This document shows, piece by piece, positions 1 through 7,474 of a DNA stretch of 64,000 bases (the first letter of the stretch is position 1; each line of letters starts with the position of its first letter). The DNA comes from Pseudarthrobacter sp. L1SW. Lineage in GTDB: Bacteria > Actinomycetota > Actinomycetes > Actinomycetales > Micrococcaceae. A program made the position numbers and the translations under genes. Where the stretch lies: the NCBI RefSeq assembly GCF_020809045.1, contig NZ_CP078079.1, positions 1,798,001 to 1,862,000 of the forward strand. The letters run 5' to 3'. Under the pieces are notes generated by a model, which worked only from the letters and a program-made list of their open reading frames with translations, had not been told where the DNA came from and ran no database searches.

Positions 1-648
1 GACGTTCTCCTCTCAGAACTTAGAGCCCGCGATGAATTCCTTCAGTCGCAACTGAAGAATGAAGCGTCGAACTTCCTGGCCGTCTTGGGCTCGGTCGGGG
101 CAGCAGGCACAATATACGCTAGCCAGGCCCTAAAGGCTCAGCCCGTTGGACAAGATATACCTGCCGCTCTGTTACTAGGACTTGCCGTCGCGTTCCTCTG
201 GTTTCCGATGAATCAGGGTTGGCACATGGCGGAGTTGCGGGCGGCCGAACTCTACATCAATGAGCTGGCCCTTGAGTTGCGGAAGATAGCCGCCGCCCCA
301 CGAACTTCACAGATGTTGACGTGGCCTCAATTTCGCTTGAAGGAAATCAAGCCTAGGTGGGGGCGATGGTACATATCGCTGGCGATGATTGCGAGAGGAC
401 TCATCCTCTACGTTCCCACTGTGTCACTAACGTTCTATTGCTTGTGGGGATTAGCGGGCGACGGGACATTCAATCCAGGTGATGCCCTCCAGTCGGTGCT
501 GCTTGCGACGGTATCCGTCGGCGTCCTAGGTTCCGCTTTAGCCTTGGTGCTGCCTTACTCGGGAAAGCGGTATCGCCATGAACTCGCCGACAAGGCAGCG
601 ACACTGAGCGCTTCACTCGCCGGAGCGGAAACGCGTCCTGGAAACTAG
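1..648 (+). CDS. Membrane protein, 5'-truncated by the window edge
   Basis: The frame is open from base 1 with no stop before 648, so the gene begins outside the window; a TTG at 85 is in frame but need not be the start. Four hydrophobic stretches can be read: one around FLAVLGSVGAAG, one around ALLLGLAVAFLWF, one around WYISLAMIARGLILYV and one around VLLATVSVGVLGSALALVL. A charged segment lies between the second and third (residues about HMAELRAAELY onward), and the C-terminus is hydrophilic. I recognise no family. A small integral membrane protein of unknown role is the safe description. Confidence 0.6.
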   Translation, partial: DVLLSELRARDEFLQSQLKNEASNFLAVLGSVGAAGTIYASQALKAQPVGQDIPAALLLGLAVAFLWFPMNQGWHMAELRAAELYINELALELRKIAAAPRTSQMLTWPQFRLKEIKPRWGRWYISLAMIARGLILYVPTVSLTFYCLWGLAGDGTFNPGDALQSVLLATVSVGVLGSALALVLPYSGKRYRHELADKAATLSASLAGAETRPGN

Positions 649-703
649 TGGCAAGCGGCGGGAGCTACTTGTGCTTGTCCGATCAAGATTAATCAGCAAC
701 TGG

Positions 704-720
704 TGTTGACACTGTCAACA
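704..720. promoter_or_regulatory. Perfect 8-1-8 palindrome, orphan operator-like site
   Basis: The sequence TGTTGACACTGTCAACA is a perfect inverted repeat around a single central base, in the gene-free stretch after the membrane protein gene. It has the size of a dimeric repressor site. No gene starts within 1.3 kb downstream on the plus strand, so its target is unknown. Confidence 0.35.
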
Positions 721-806
721 GATTTGGCGGTGGACTTGGCCGGATATCGGCCGGTCCGGCTCTTATTGCATAGGTTTTCGCGGGTTCCCAGTGTTCTCAA
801 GGGCCA

Positions 807-838
807 GAATGTAGTTCGAGTCCCACCTCGGGCACGAC
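807..838 (+). other. tRNA-Leu-like 3' fragment, possible attachment core
   Basis: These 32 bases contain a T-loop (TTCGAGT), the 3' side of a T-stem (CCCAC) and an acceptor 3' strand (CTCGGGC plus A), which fit a tRNA-Leu whose 5' acceptor strand would be GCCCGAG. The bases before the T-loop (TGTAG) do not pair with CCCAC, and no anticodon arm precedes it, so this is a fragment and not a gene. A small hairpin and T-rich run follow at about 842-866, as after a real tRNA. An identical 32-base copy lies at 28765-28796. Fragments of this kind are typical of integrase attachment sites, but no integrase gene is present. Confidence 0.5.
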
Positions 839-1389
839 AGATTCCCTCGTCAGAGGCTCTTTTGCTTTGACGAGTGTACAAAGCTTGATGCTCGTCGCTC
901 TGACGGGTTGGTTTGCGGACTTTGGCCTGGCTGCCGTGAAGCCTATGCAGGTGTGTGGGGTGGCGGATTCAAGTCCCTGGCTGATGGGTCTTCCGCCTGC
1001 CGTGACTGGTTCCTGGAGTTCCTCGTTCCGGTTTTGTTGGGTGGGCCCGGCGTGGCCTACACCTATTCATGGGCCGGGGGAGCGGGAACAACATGACTTG
1101 TCCGCACCTGCACTCCTGCGCTGCCGCAGGCCGGCCTGGGGGACCGGTAGAGGGGGTCGCGGGGCGAGTTTGTCCCGTCAAACGGAGTGTGTACAGTGTC
1201 CACACTTATTTTTCAAGGACGAAGTCATTGAGCTTGCGCCATCCCTCACAGTTCTGATCACTGCACAAGCCGTCCAGCTCATAAACAGCTATGACCCTTA
1301 GTTCGCAGAGCCTTTGATTATTGCGAACCGAGCCAGAAGACCTGCCGGAACTCAGCGTGGTTGTCGTTTTCAGAAGCTGACTGCACAAC
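807..1389 (+). repeat. Long intergenic repeat, copy A
   Basis: This stretch matches 28765-29365 along its whole length with many scattered substitutions and small indels, starting exactly at the tRNA-like fragment and ending at CTGACTGCACAAC. A central part (993-1209) also matches 38489-38700. Open frames across it are not conserved between copies, so it is treated as non-coding. A phrase resembling a second tRNA T-arm (GATTCAAGTCCC) occurs near 966-977. Confidence 0.6.
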
Positions 1390-1440
1390 GAACCGCTTGT
1401 CATTTTCCGAAGTCGCCTGCAGATGGACCTCGGACGCCCC

Positions 1441-1680
1441 TGAACTGTTCTACTCGAACGACCCGAATTCGTCAGAAACAAGCTCGCCGGCACCTACCGC
1501 AGGCAACTCAACGTGCAAGGCGGTGTGACCTGGTGCCCGCAATGGTGGAAGCACGCCGAAGCGATCAGCCGTGGACACCGATTCCTCCACATCTGACCTG
1601 ACTCGATAGCTGGATTCACCGAGATACACTGGTCCGCCCACGGTGGGCGATTGCGGCTCTCCGTCCATAGGTGGTGTTCG
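1441..1680 (+). pseudogene. DUF4913-family remnant
   Basis: Translation of frame 1 from 1444 gives PEFVRNKLAGTYRR and then TWCPQWWKHAEAISR, the signature of DUF4913 proteins, where a W-C-x-x-W-W-x-H-x-E-A motif is followed by a Trp-rich helix. The frame is lost just after ISR, and matching sequence (WIHRDTLVRPRW) resumes in another frame before an early stop. No start codon is evident. DUF4913 genes are common on actinobacterial plasmids and conjugative elements, so this looks like debris of a mobile element next to the tRNA-like fragment. Confidence 0.5.
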
Positions 1681-2063
1681 ATCAACCGGTCCTCCAAGCC
1701 GAGGCGCCTCCTGCCCCTCCCATACGCCCCGTCCGAACCGCGCGCTATTAGCCAATGCTCAGAATGAGTTAATCCGGGTTGTCCACGGCGGGAAACTGAG
1801 AGCGTCGGAAAAGCTCGGCTAGCCAACTCGCAAGGAGCAATTGGAAGAGCTCGTCGCGATGCTGCGTCTTCTGGTGAGCCGTCCCCCATCTTTCTGTGCG
1901 GGAGTTCGCGGTATGGGAGCTGTCAAAAACGGGCCACTTAGATCACCGACTTGTTGGCCAAGCGATCGGGCCGCAATCCTTCCGCTACGAGGCGGAGCAG
2001 GCACATGCCCCGTAACGCTGCTGTAACGCCGGTGGTGCAATCCTCAGGTCAACCACAAGGAAT
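1681..2063. other. Gene-poor leader region before the peptide operon
   Basis: No frame here has a convincing start, ribosome-binding site or family match. Any promoter for the operon beginning at 2085 should lie in this stretch, but I cannot pick a clear -35/-10 pair. Confidence 0.4.
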
Positions 2064-2071
2064 GTGAGGAG

Positions 2072-2078
2072 AAGGAGG
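2072..2078 (+). promoter_or_regulatory. Strong ribosome-binding site deciding the GTG start at 2085
   Basis: AAGGAGG ends six bases before the GTG at 2085. An in-frame GTG at 2064 would place this site inside the coding region, so 2085 is preferred as the start of the repeat protein. Confidence 0.7.
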
Positions 2079-2084
2079 CCGGCC

Positions 2085-2663
2085 GTGACCAGCGAGGAGA
2101 GAGACAACTACTCTGTCAACGACCTTACCCGAGACCTCGATGAACTGGCCGGACGTTTCAGGCGTCGCTTCCAAGTGGATGACGGCGGCGGTGGTGACAC
2201 TGGTAAGGCCAGCGATCTTTTGTCCTCGATCTCCGAGACGGGAAACTTGGTCGCGAACCTCGACGAAGCTGCGTCTCAGCAGAGGGCTTCGCGACAATCT
2301 CCGCATGACGGTGACATCAGCAAGGACGTCGGCGCTGGCACCCGCGTAAAACGGCTTTTCAATGAGATCGATCAGGTCGCCGACCAATATCGACGCAAGT
2401 TTCCGGCTACCGACGGCGACACCGGCAAGGACGGAGAAGCCCTCAACGACTTCTTCAAAGACCTGGACATGCTTGCCGGCCTCCACCGTGATCGGCTGAC
2501 GAGATCCGATGGTGGTGGCGGCGGAGATACGGGCAAGGACGGAGAATTCAGGGCTGCCAAGGCCAACGTTGGGCGTCTAATTGACGATCTCGATTCTCTC
2601 GCAAAACGATACCGTGACCGGATCGTCGACGGCGGAGGCGGGGACACGGGGAAGGCTGAGTAG
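2085..2663 (+). CDS. Repeat protein with D-G(n)-D-T-G-K modules, candidate multi-core peptide precursor
   Basis: The 192-residue product has no family I recognise. It consists of about five units, each a predicted amphipathic helix of the form L-x-x-D-L-D-x-L-A-x-x-Y/F-R followed by a Gly-rich acidic motif. The motifs are DDGGGGDTGK (residues 32-41), a degenerate DGDISKD (75-81), TDGDTGK (109-115), SDGGGGGDTGK (141-151) and DGGGGDTGK (182-190), the last one two residues from the C-terminus. There is no signal peptide or membrane segment, and no Cys. The gene heads a plus-strand operon of modifying enzymes, with 110 bp to the next gene. The layout resembles RiPP precursors in which recognition helices alternate with core peptides; that role is an inference. 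It could instead be a scaffold or carrier protein whose repeated motif is decorated. Confidence 0.6.
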   Translation: MTSEERDNYSVNDLTRDLDELAGRFRRRFQVDDGGGGDTGKASDLLSSISETGNLVANLDEAASQQRASRQSPHDGDISKDVGAGTRVKRLFNEIDQVADQYRRKFPATDGDTGKDGEALNDFFKDLDMLAGLHRDRLTRSDGGGGGDTGKDGEFRAAKANVGRLIDDLDSLAKRYRDRIVDGGGGDTGKAE

Positions 2664-2773
2664 GGTGTTGGAGCGGCAACCGGTGTCGATTTTGCACACA
2701 TGGAACGCGGGGGGACTAGCCTTGTTTACTCTGGCCGCCGAAGGGCGCACCCGAAGCACCGGGGTTGTCTTTC

Positions 2774-3907
2774 ATGTGTGAGAGTCCGCCAGAGAACGAG
2801 AGCGGCGTCAAACGGATCGTCCTTTTCGGGGTGGGGAACCTGGCTGTCCGAATTGCGGTTGGACTGCAACAAAGGATCGTGCCGACTCCAGAAATCACCC
2901 TTGTCAGCCGTAGCACCGAGGTCGGGGCCATTGCGAGCCTTGTTGCCGCCATGCTCCCGCTTGACCGATCGACGGGGTCAGTCTCGTGGGTCCAGCTTGA
3001 TTTACTGGACGCGACGGCACTGTGTTGCTACCTGGGCGGCCAAGAGGCGGACATTTTTATCAATTGCGCCTCGCTGCGCTCCCCCTGGGCCCACGCCACC
3101 GACATGCGACCGCTGAGCAAGGCGCTCGGCGAACTCGGATTCGGCGCTCAATTGTGTGCGCAGGTCCCCCCAATCTACGCGTTGATGAGCGCGATCGAAG
3201 AACTCGGTTTGAGCATCCCGGTCATCAATTGCTCGTTCCCCGATGCCATCAATCCGATGCTTGCCGCGACCGGAAAGGCCCCCCTATGCGGGATTGGCAA
3301 TGCGGGTATGCTCCACCGAGTTTTGAGCACTCGGCTACCGGGGGCCGACGTTCGCGTCACTGCTCACCATTCGCTGGTCCAGTTGCTGCTGACTGGATCC
3401 TGCCTGAGTTACTTGGATGCGGACTGTCACATCGAAGTAGACGGAGTCCACCTGCTCTGGTCCGAGCTGATGCGAGATACGGTCCCGATGGCCCGCACAG
3501 TGGAGCTAAATTGGCTCGCCGCTACTCACGCCATCGATGTCATAGAAGCACTGCTCTTTCCCCAACTAGTCCGGCAAACGAGCCTGCCCGGTCCACTCGG
3601 GGTTGCCGGCGGCTATCCGTGCCGGATTCAGGAGGGAAGACTCGAGATGATGCCCAGTCCGACGCTTTCCCCCCTGGAGATGATCAGCCTCAACGAACGA
3701 GCAGCGCGTAGGGACGGCATAGCCGGTATAGGCGACGACGGTACGGTGCATTTCACGTACGAAATGCAAGAAGCCTTGCCCGATTCACTTGGCTTTCTCG
3801 GGGCATCAATGCACCCGAGTGAGGCGCTCGCTCGATATCAACGACTGGATCAGGTTCTCGCCTCATCTACGGGCGTGGGCCTTAGCTGCGAGTCAGCGGG
3901 ATCATGA
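2774..3907 (+). CDS. Saccharopine-dehydrogenase-like NAD(P)-dependent oxidoreductase
   Basis: The 377-residue protein starts with a Rossmann nucleotide-binding fold: the strand RIVLFGVGNLAVRIA carries G-x-G-x-x-A near residues 16-23, followed by ITLVSRS and a second strand ending DIFINCAS. This order matches the saccharopine dehydrogenase NAD-binding fold, and the central segment INCSFPDAINPML suits the catalytic half. Such enzymes reduce imines or oxidise secondary amines, so a role at the Lys of the D-T-G-K motif is conceivable but unproven. An in-frame TTG lies at 2765, and I prefer ATG 2774. The stop overlaps the next start as ATGA, indicating translational coupling. Confidence 0.55.
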   Translation: MCESPPENESGVKRIVLFGVGNLAVRIAVGLQQRIVPTPEITLVSRSTEVGAIASLVAAMLPLDRSTGSVSWVQLDLLDATALCCYLGGQEADIFINCASLRSPWAHATDMRPLSKALGELGFGAQLCAQVPPIYALMSAIEELGLSIPVINCSFPDAINPMLAATGKAPLCGIGNAGMLHRVLSTRLPGADVRVTAHHSLVQLLLTGSCLSYLDADCHIEVDGVHLLWSELMRDTVPMARTVELNWLAATHAIDVIEALLFPQLVRQTSLPGPLGVAGGYPCRIQEGRLEMMPSPTLSPLEMISLNERAARRDGIAGIGDDGTVHFTYEMQEALPDSLGFLGASMHPSEALARYQRLDQVLASSTGVGLSCESAGS

Positions 3908-5673
3908 TGGGCCCCCCCGCCTTGATGGGCATTGCCGACCTGACACCTCACTCTGAGGATCCAGATGTCCTCTGCGAGCGTGACTGGGTAAGTCAATGGG
4001 CCAGCTATGGCACCACGGTCTACCTCGGCGAGGGCGTCGCGATCGCTGCGTCATTCATGTTTCACCATGCCGGAGTGGTGCTCGCCGCGAGCCCCACTTG
4101 CGAACGAGACTGGCAGACTTTACGAGAGTTCTCTGATGCTTGGGCCCGTGGCCAGGAGTCCCCTCTTGGCATCATCGAGCGCGAAGTGCTCACATGTTCA
4201 GTGGCGATGTACGTATCGGGCAATCTGATCTTATTCCGAGACCGCTTGGGCGTAGACAGCCTCTATTACCAATCAGACAGCGCGCAGGTTAAGTTCTCCT
4301 CGACTCTCGAACCCCTCGTTCAGGGCAGACCCTCAGGTGGCCTCGACGTCGCCTCGACGCTGACGTACCTGCTCCACGGCAGAGCTCGCTTAGGCCGCAC
4401 GCTTTGGCTGGGTCTCGACAGCTTGCCCAGCGCACACTTTGTACGATGTCAGCAAGGGCAGATGCAACCGGAGCGTTATTGGACGCCGCTCGCCAACCCG
4501 ATGCCGATCATTTCGAGAGCGTCGCGTATGGAACGGTTCGGCGTCCACCTAGAACGCGCCAGCCGGAATGGCTTCGCAACTGAGGGAAACGCACTTCTTC
4601 TCTCGGGCGGCATCGACTCCAGCTATTTGGCGCATGTTGCCGGGCAGACTCACCCGAAGTCTACGGTCTGCTATACGGTGACATATGCCGAAGACAGGTA
4701 CCCGGATGAGTACCGTTACGCGCGGATCGCAGCGGATGCGTCTGGTCTGCCGCTGAAGCGGGTTGAATTGACCGTCGAAGACAGCGTGATGCACCTTCGT
4801 AACATCCTCGATGAGCCGCGACCAGTAAGCGCTTGGGCAACTATCTGCAGCAATGCATTGGTTGACGCCGCCGTCGCCGACGGCAACACGCATATTGTTT
4901 CCGGGTTGGGTGCGGACGAAGTCTTAGCAAATTACCGCAAAGCTTTTGAATACTATTTCCGAGTTCGGCAAATCGTGACCAAACGCGCCGTCGAACACTT
5001 AGATTTGCTCGATTATGTGGAATGGACCGACGATGTGCTATTCCCGGGTGTCGCGGACTTCTTCAGCTACACCCGCGCTAACGCAATTCTGAGCACTGCT
5101 CCTGGAGCGGAATCAGCGTTTTCAGACTTGCGCGCGTTCTATCGGGAGTGTGGTCCCATGGACCGCAGGACGCATCTGTTCTCGTACTTCGTTGCCCATG
5201 AATGCCAACACCGTCTTCCCGATGCACTTCTGCGCGACTTCGCGAGCCATGCCCGCCGCTCCGGAGCCCACATCGTGTTCCCGTTTCTGGATACCAGCCT
5301 CGTCGAGTCAGCCTGCTCGCTATACCCGAGCGAGCGGTTCCAGTACTACAGCAATCAGTGGCATAGCAAAGTGACAATGAAGTCGGTAGCATCGCGTGTG
5401 CTGCCTGACGAGCTCATACGGAGGGAGCGCGGCGTCTTTGACTTTCCATTCCGCTCGTATTTGGAGCACGCAGTATTCCGCGCTGTGGTGCTGGAGAGAC
5501 TTATCAATAGCCCGATCTGGGAAGCCGGAATCTTTGAGCCGCATGTACTGCCCTACTACGTCGACGCCATCGAGCGCAATCAACTTGGCGATGCCGTCGA
5601 TGGTCGTTGCTGGCCAGAACTTTGGGCGCTGCTGACGCTCAGTGCATGGTACAAAAGGCATTTCCAATGCTGA
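3904..5673 (+). CDS. Asparagine-synthetase/lasso-cyclase-like ATP-dependent amide ligase
   Basis: The 589-residue protein has the AsnB layout. An N-terminal half carries the typical FRDRLGVDSLYY stretch (about 111-122), and a C-terminal synthetase domain has the PP-loop SGGIDS at 234-239 and the later GLGADEVLANYRK, the usual G-x-G-x-D-E-x motif. The N-terminus lacks the Cys nucleophile of a working glutaminase, so free ammonia from glutamine is not the expected donor. This is also true of lasso peptide cyclases and beta-lactam synthetases, which adenylate a carboxylate and close an amide with an internal amine. In this operon the likely substrates are the Asp carboxylates and perhaps the Lys amine of the repeat protein. 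It overlaps genes on both sides. Confidence 0.7.
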   Translation: MMGPPALMGIADLTPHSEDPDVLCERDWVSQWASYGTTVYLGEGVAIAASFMFHHAGVVLAASPTCERDWQTLREFSDAWARGQESPLGIIEREVLTCSVAMYVSGNLILFRDRLGVDSLYYQSDSAQVKFSSTLEPLVQGRPSGGLDVASTLTYLLHGRARLGRTLWLGLDSLPSAHFVRCQQGQMQPERYWTPLANPMPIISRASRMERFGVHLERASRNGFATEGNALLLSGGIDSSYLAHVAGQTHPKSTVCYTVTYAEDRYPDEYRYARIAADASGLPLKRVELTVEDSVMHLRNILDEPRPVSAWATICSNALVDAAVADGNTHIVSGLGADEVLANYRKAFEYYFRVRQIVTKRAVEHLDLLDYVEWTDDVLFPGVADFFSYTRANAILSTAPGAESAFSDLRAFYRECGPMDRRTHLFSYFVAHECQHRLPDALLRDFASHARRSGAHIVFPFLDTSLVESACSLYPSERFQYYSNQWHSKVTMKSVASRVLPDELIRRERGVFDFPFRSYLEHAVFRAVVLERLINSPIWEAGIFEPHVLPYYVDAIERNQLGDAVDGRCWPELWALLTLSAWYKRHFQC

Positions 5674-6473
5674 GCATCATCATCCCTTGGAAGAACCGCG
5701 ACGAGGTCTACCGCAGTATCAGCCGGGCCGTCGTCGTAGCAGACGAGTTGGGCGGGGAAGTGATCCTCGTGAATTACTCGGGTTCCTTGAACGTGAGTAG
5801 ACTGCCGTCGAGTCGTCGACTCCGCGTAGTGGAAGTGGACGGCACCCGATACTTCAACAAAGCCAGTGCGAGTAATGTCGGCGCGGCGTATGCAAACCAT
5901 CCTCTTCTGTTCTTTTGCGACTGCGACATCCTGCTCGAGCGGGACGTTGTATCGGAGTGCTCACGACTCGCTCGCGCACCTCGCACCTTTGTCACCGTGG
6001 CCCATGTCCAAGAGGAGTCACTAAACTCCCTCGGGACTACCCATATTCGGTGTTTCGGTTATCACATGACAATCAAAACTCAGGACGACCTTGAGGTACA
6101 GATCGTCGATTTTGAAGAAGACACCTCTACGGGCCTTCGGAACGCCCCGGGTCTTCTGTTTGTAAAGCGTGATGATTTCGTCAGGATCAACGGCTACGGC
6201 GGCTTCTTGCACGGCTGGGGTTGGGAAGATCAAGACATGATCTGTCGGTTAACACTGGGGCTAAACTTGCAGCGTGAGCAGTACGGCACCCTAACCCATT
6301 TGTCGCATGACGATCGGGCCCGCCTATCGGAGTATCCGGCGGTCGAAAATCGATGGGAGAGCCGGGATCGTATGTTCCGTACCGCGCTTGCCCGATACGA
6401 CAGGAATATGTTCCGAGGAACATGGACTGAAGACGTAAAGGCGCACTCGTCGAGGGAACGAGCAGAGCTGTGA
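5667..6473 (+). CDS. GT2-type glycosyltransferase with galactosyltransferase C-terminal motif
   Basis: The 268-residue product begins MLSIIIPWKNRDEVYRS, a GT-A nucleotide-sugar fold. It has the metal-binding acidic motif CDCDILLERD near residue 90 and the acceptor-side motif GWGWEDQDMICR near residue 190, which is characteristic of the Glyco_transf_7C galactosyl/GalNAc-transferase type. An open frame extends 60 bases upstream, but ATG 5667 gives the natural fold start and overlaps the preceding stop by seven bases. It probably adds a sugar to the peptide product or to a sugar already placed by the next enzyme. No membrane segment is visible, so it should act in the cytoplasm. Confidence 0.75.
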   Translation: MLSIIIPWKNRDEVYRSISRAVVVADELGGEVILVNYSGSLNVSRLPSSRRLRVVEVDGTRYFNKASASNVGAAYANHPLLFFCDCDILLERDVVSECSRLARAPRTFVTVAHVQEESLNSLGTTHIRCFGYHMTIKTQDDLEVQIVDFEEDTSTGLRNAPGLLFVKRDDFVRINGYGGFLHGWGWEDQDMICRLTLGLNLQREQYGTLTHLSHDDRARLSEYPAVENRWESRDRMFRTALARYDRNMFRGTWTEDVKAHSSRERAEL

Positions 6474-7474
6474 CGACCATAAGCGCGTGTTTGATCGTTA
6501 GAGATGTAGAAAGCGTTTTAGAGCGCTGCCTCGAGAGCATCGTCGGCGTGTATGACGAACTCTGCATCGTCGACACGGGCTCGCGAGATCGAACGGCCGA
6601 GATCGCAATGGCGCGTGCCGACCGTTTCCAATTTTATACGGATTGCAACGATCAATCCGGCAAAATTTTCGACTTTTCGGCTGCCCGCAATCACTGCTTG
6701 GAACTGGCCAGTGGTGAGTGGATCCTCTCAATCGATGCCGACGAGGTCTTCACGAATCGAAGTAATTTTGCCATTCACGACGTGCTGACGGCCACTACAG
6801 CGACAGCCGCAGCAGTCACGATGGTCCGCGGCGAGACTGAATGGCTTGCGATACGCATCTTTCAGAACATGCCGATTCAAAGATTTCGGCACCGCGTGCA
6901 CGAGACGATAACCGCAGCGGGCGAGGTACTAACAGCCCGGTATTTTCGTATTCGCGACCTGGGCCAACCGGAGAAGCCGGAAACATCATCGGAGCGTAAC
7001 GTAAGAATCTGCGAGTCCATCCTGTGTGACGATCCGACCGATCTCCGCGCCGCCTTCTACCTTGCGGAAGGGCTTCGCAAACTGGGCCGCTACCAAGAGG
7101 CCCAACAGGTCTATATGCGTTGCCTTAAACACGACCGATTCACCGATCCCTACCGCTGGGCCGCCCTCGATGGTATCGGAGTCTGTTTTCTGTACCTCGA
7201 ACGGTGGCGGGAAGCACTCAATGTGGCTCGAATCGCTGCTCGACTCCGACCTGACATGGCCGAGGGTTATTGCCTAATGGGGGACGCGTATGTGGCAATG
7301 CATGATATTGCCCGAGCAAAGATCGCGTATCTAACCGCGGCGAGACAACCGTTTCCACCTGAGGGCTACAGCCTTTTCGTTCAGAAAACTTCATACCACG
7401 AGTATCCGCTGGAGCAGCTACGCATGCTTCGTGACGTTTGCGAGAGGAACGGAATCGACTATGACGGATTCTGA
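6470..7474 (+). CDS. SunS-like GT2 glycosyltransferase with C-terminal TPR-like helices
   Basis: The 334-residue protein starts with TISACLIVRDVESVLERC, the pattern of SunS-type family 2 glycosyltransferases, and carries IDADEVF (about 84-90) as the DxD-like metal site. From about residue 180 it changes to helical repeats (AAFYLAEGLRKLGRYQEA and AEGYCLMGDAYVAM) typical of TPR units. SunS is known to glycosylate Cys in a ribosomal peptide (sublancin), and related enzymes act on Ser/Thr, which fits the conserved Thr of the D-T-G-K motif; the substrate assignment is inference. The GTG start overlaps the preceding stop (GTGA). Confidence 0.75.
   Translation: MTTISACLIVRDVESVLERCLESIVGVYDELCIVDTGSRDRTAEIAMARADRFQFYTDCNDQSGKIFDFSAARNHCLELASGEWILSIDADEVFTNRSNFAIHDVLTATTATAAAVTMVRGETEWLAIRIFQNMPIQRFRHRVHETITAAGEVLTARYFRIRDLGQPEKPETSSERNVRICESILCDDPTDLRAAFYLAEGLRKLGRYQEAQQVYMRCLKHDRFTDPYRWAALDGIGVCFLYLERWREALNVARIAARLRPDMAEGYCLMGDAYVAMHDIARAKIAYLTAARQPFPPEGYSLFVQKTSYHEYPLEQLRMLRDVCERNGIDYDGF

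Noticed and set aside
807..838. Functional tRNA-Leu gene
   Set aside because: Only the T-loop, half of the T-stem and the acceptor 3' strand are present. The upstream bases do not pair with the T-stem and no anticodon arm exists.
969..1205. Minus-strand open frame with similar residues in repeat copies A, B and C
   Set aside because: The similarity follows the nucleotide repeat; starts and ends differ, and the conserved blocks include non-coding features such as the terminal hairpin.
867..1301. Plus-strand open frame of 144 codons inside repeat copy A
   Set aside because: The frame is not preserved in copies B and C, there is no ribosome-binding site, and phrases such as a Gly-rich F-K-S-L are typical of read-through of tRNA-like DNA.
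2085..2663. Precursor as a classical lasso peptide or lanthipeptide
   Set aside because: There is no Cys for lanthionine, the core is internal and repeated, and no leader peptidase or recognition-element gene is present. Only the ligase resembles a lasso enzyme.
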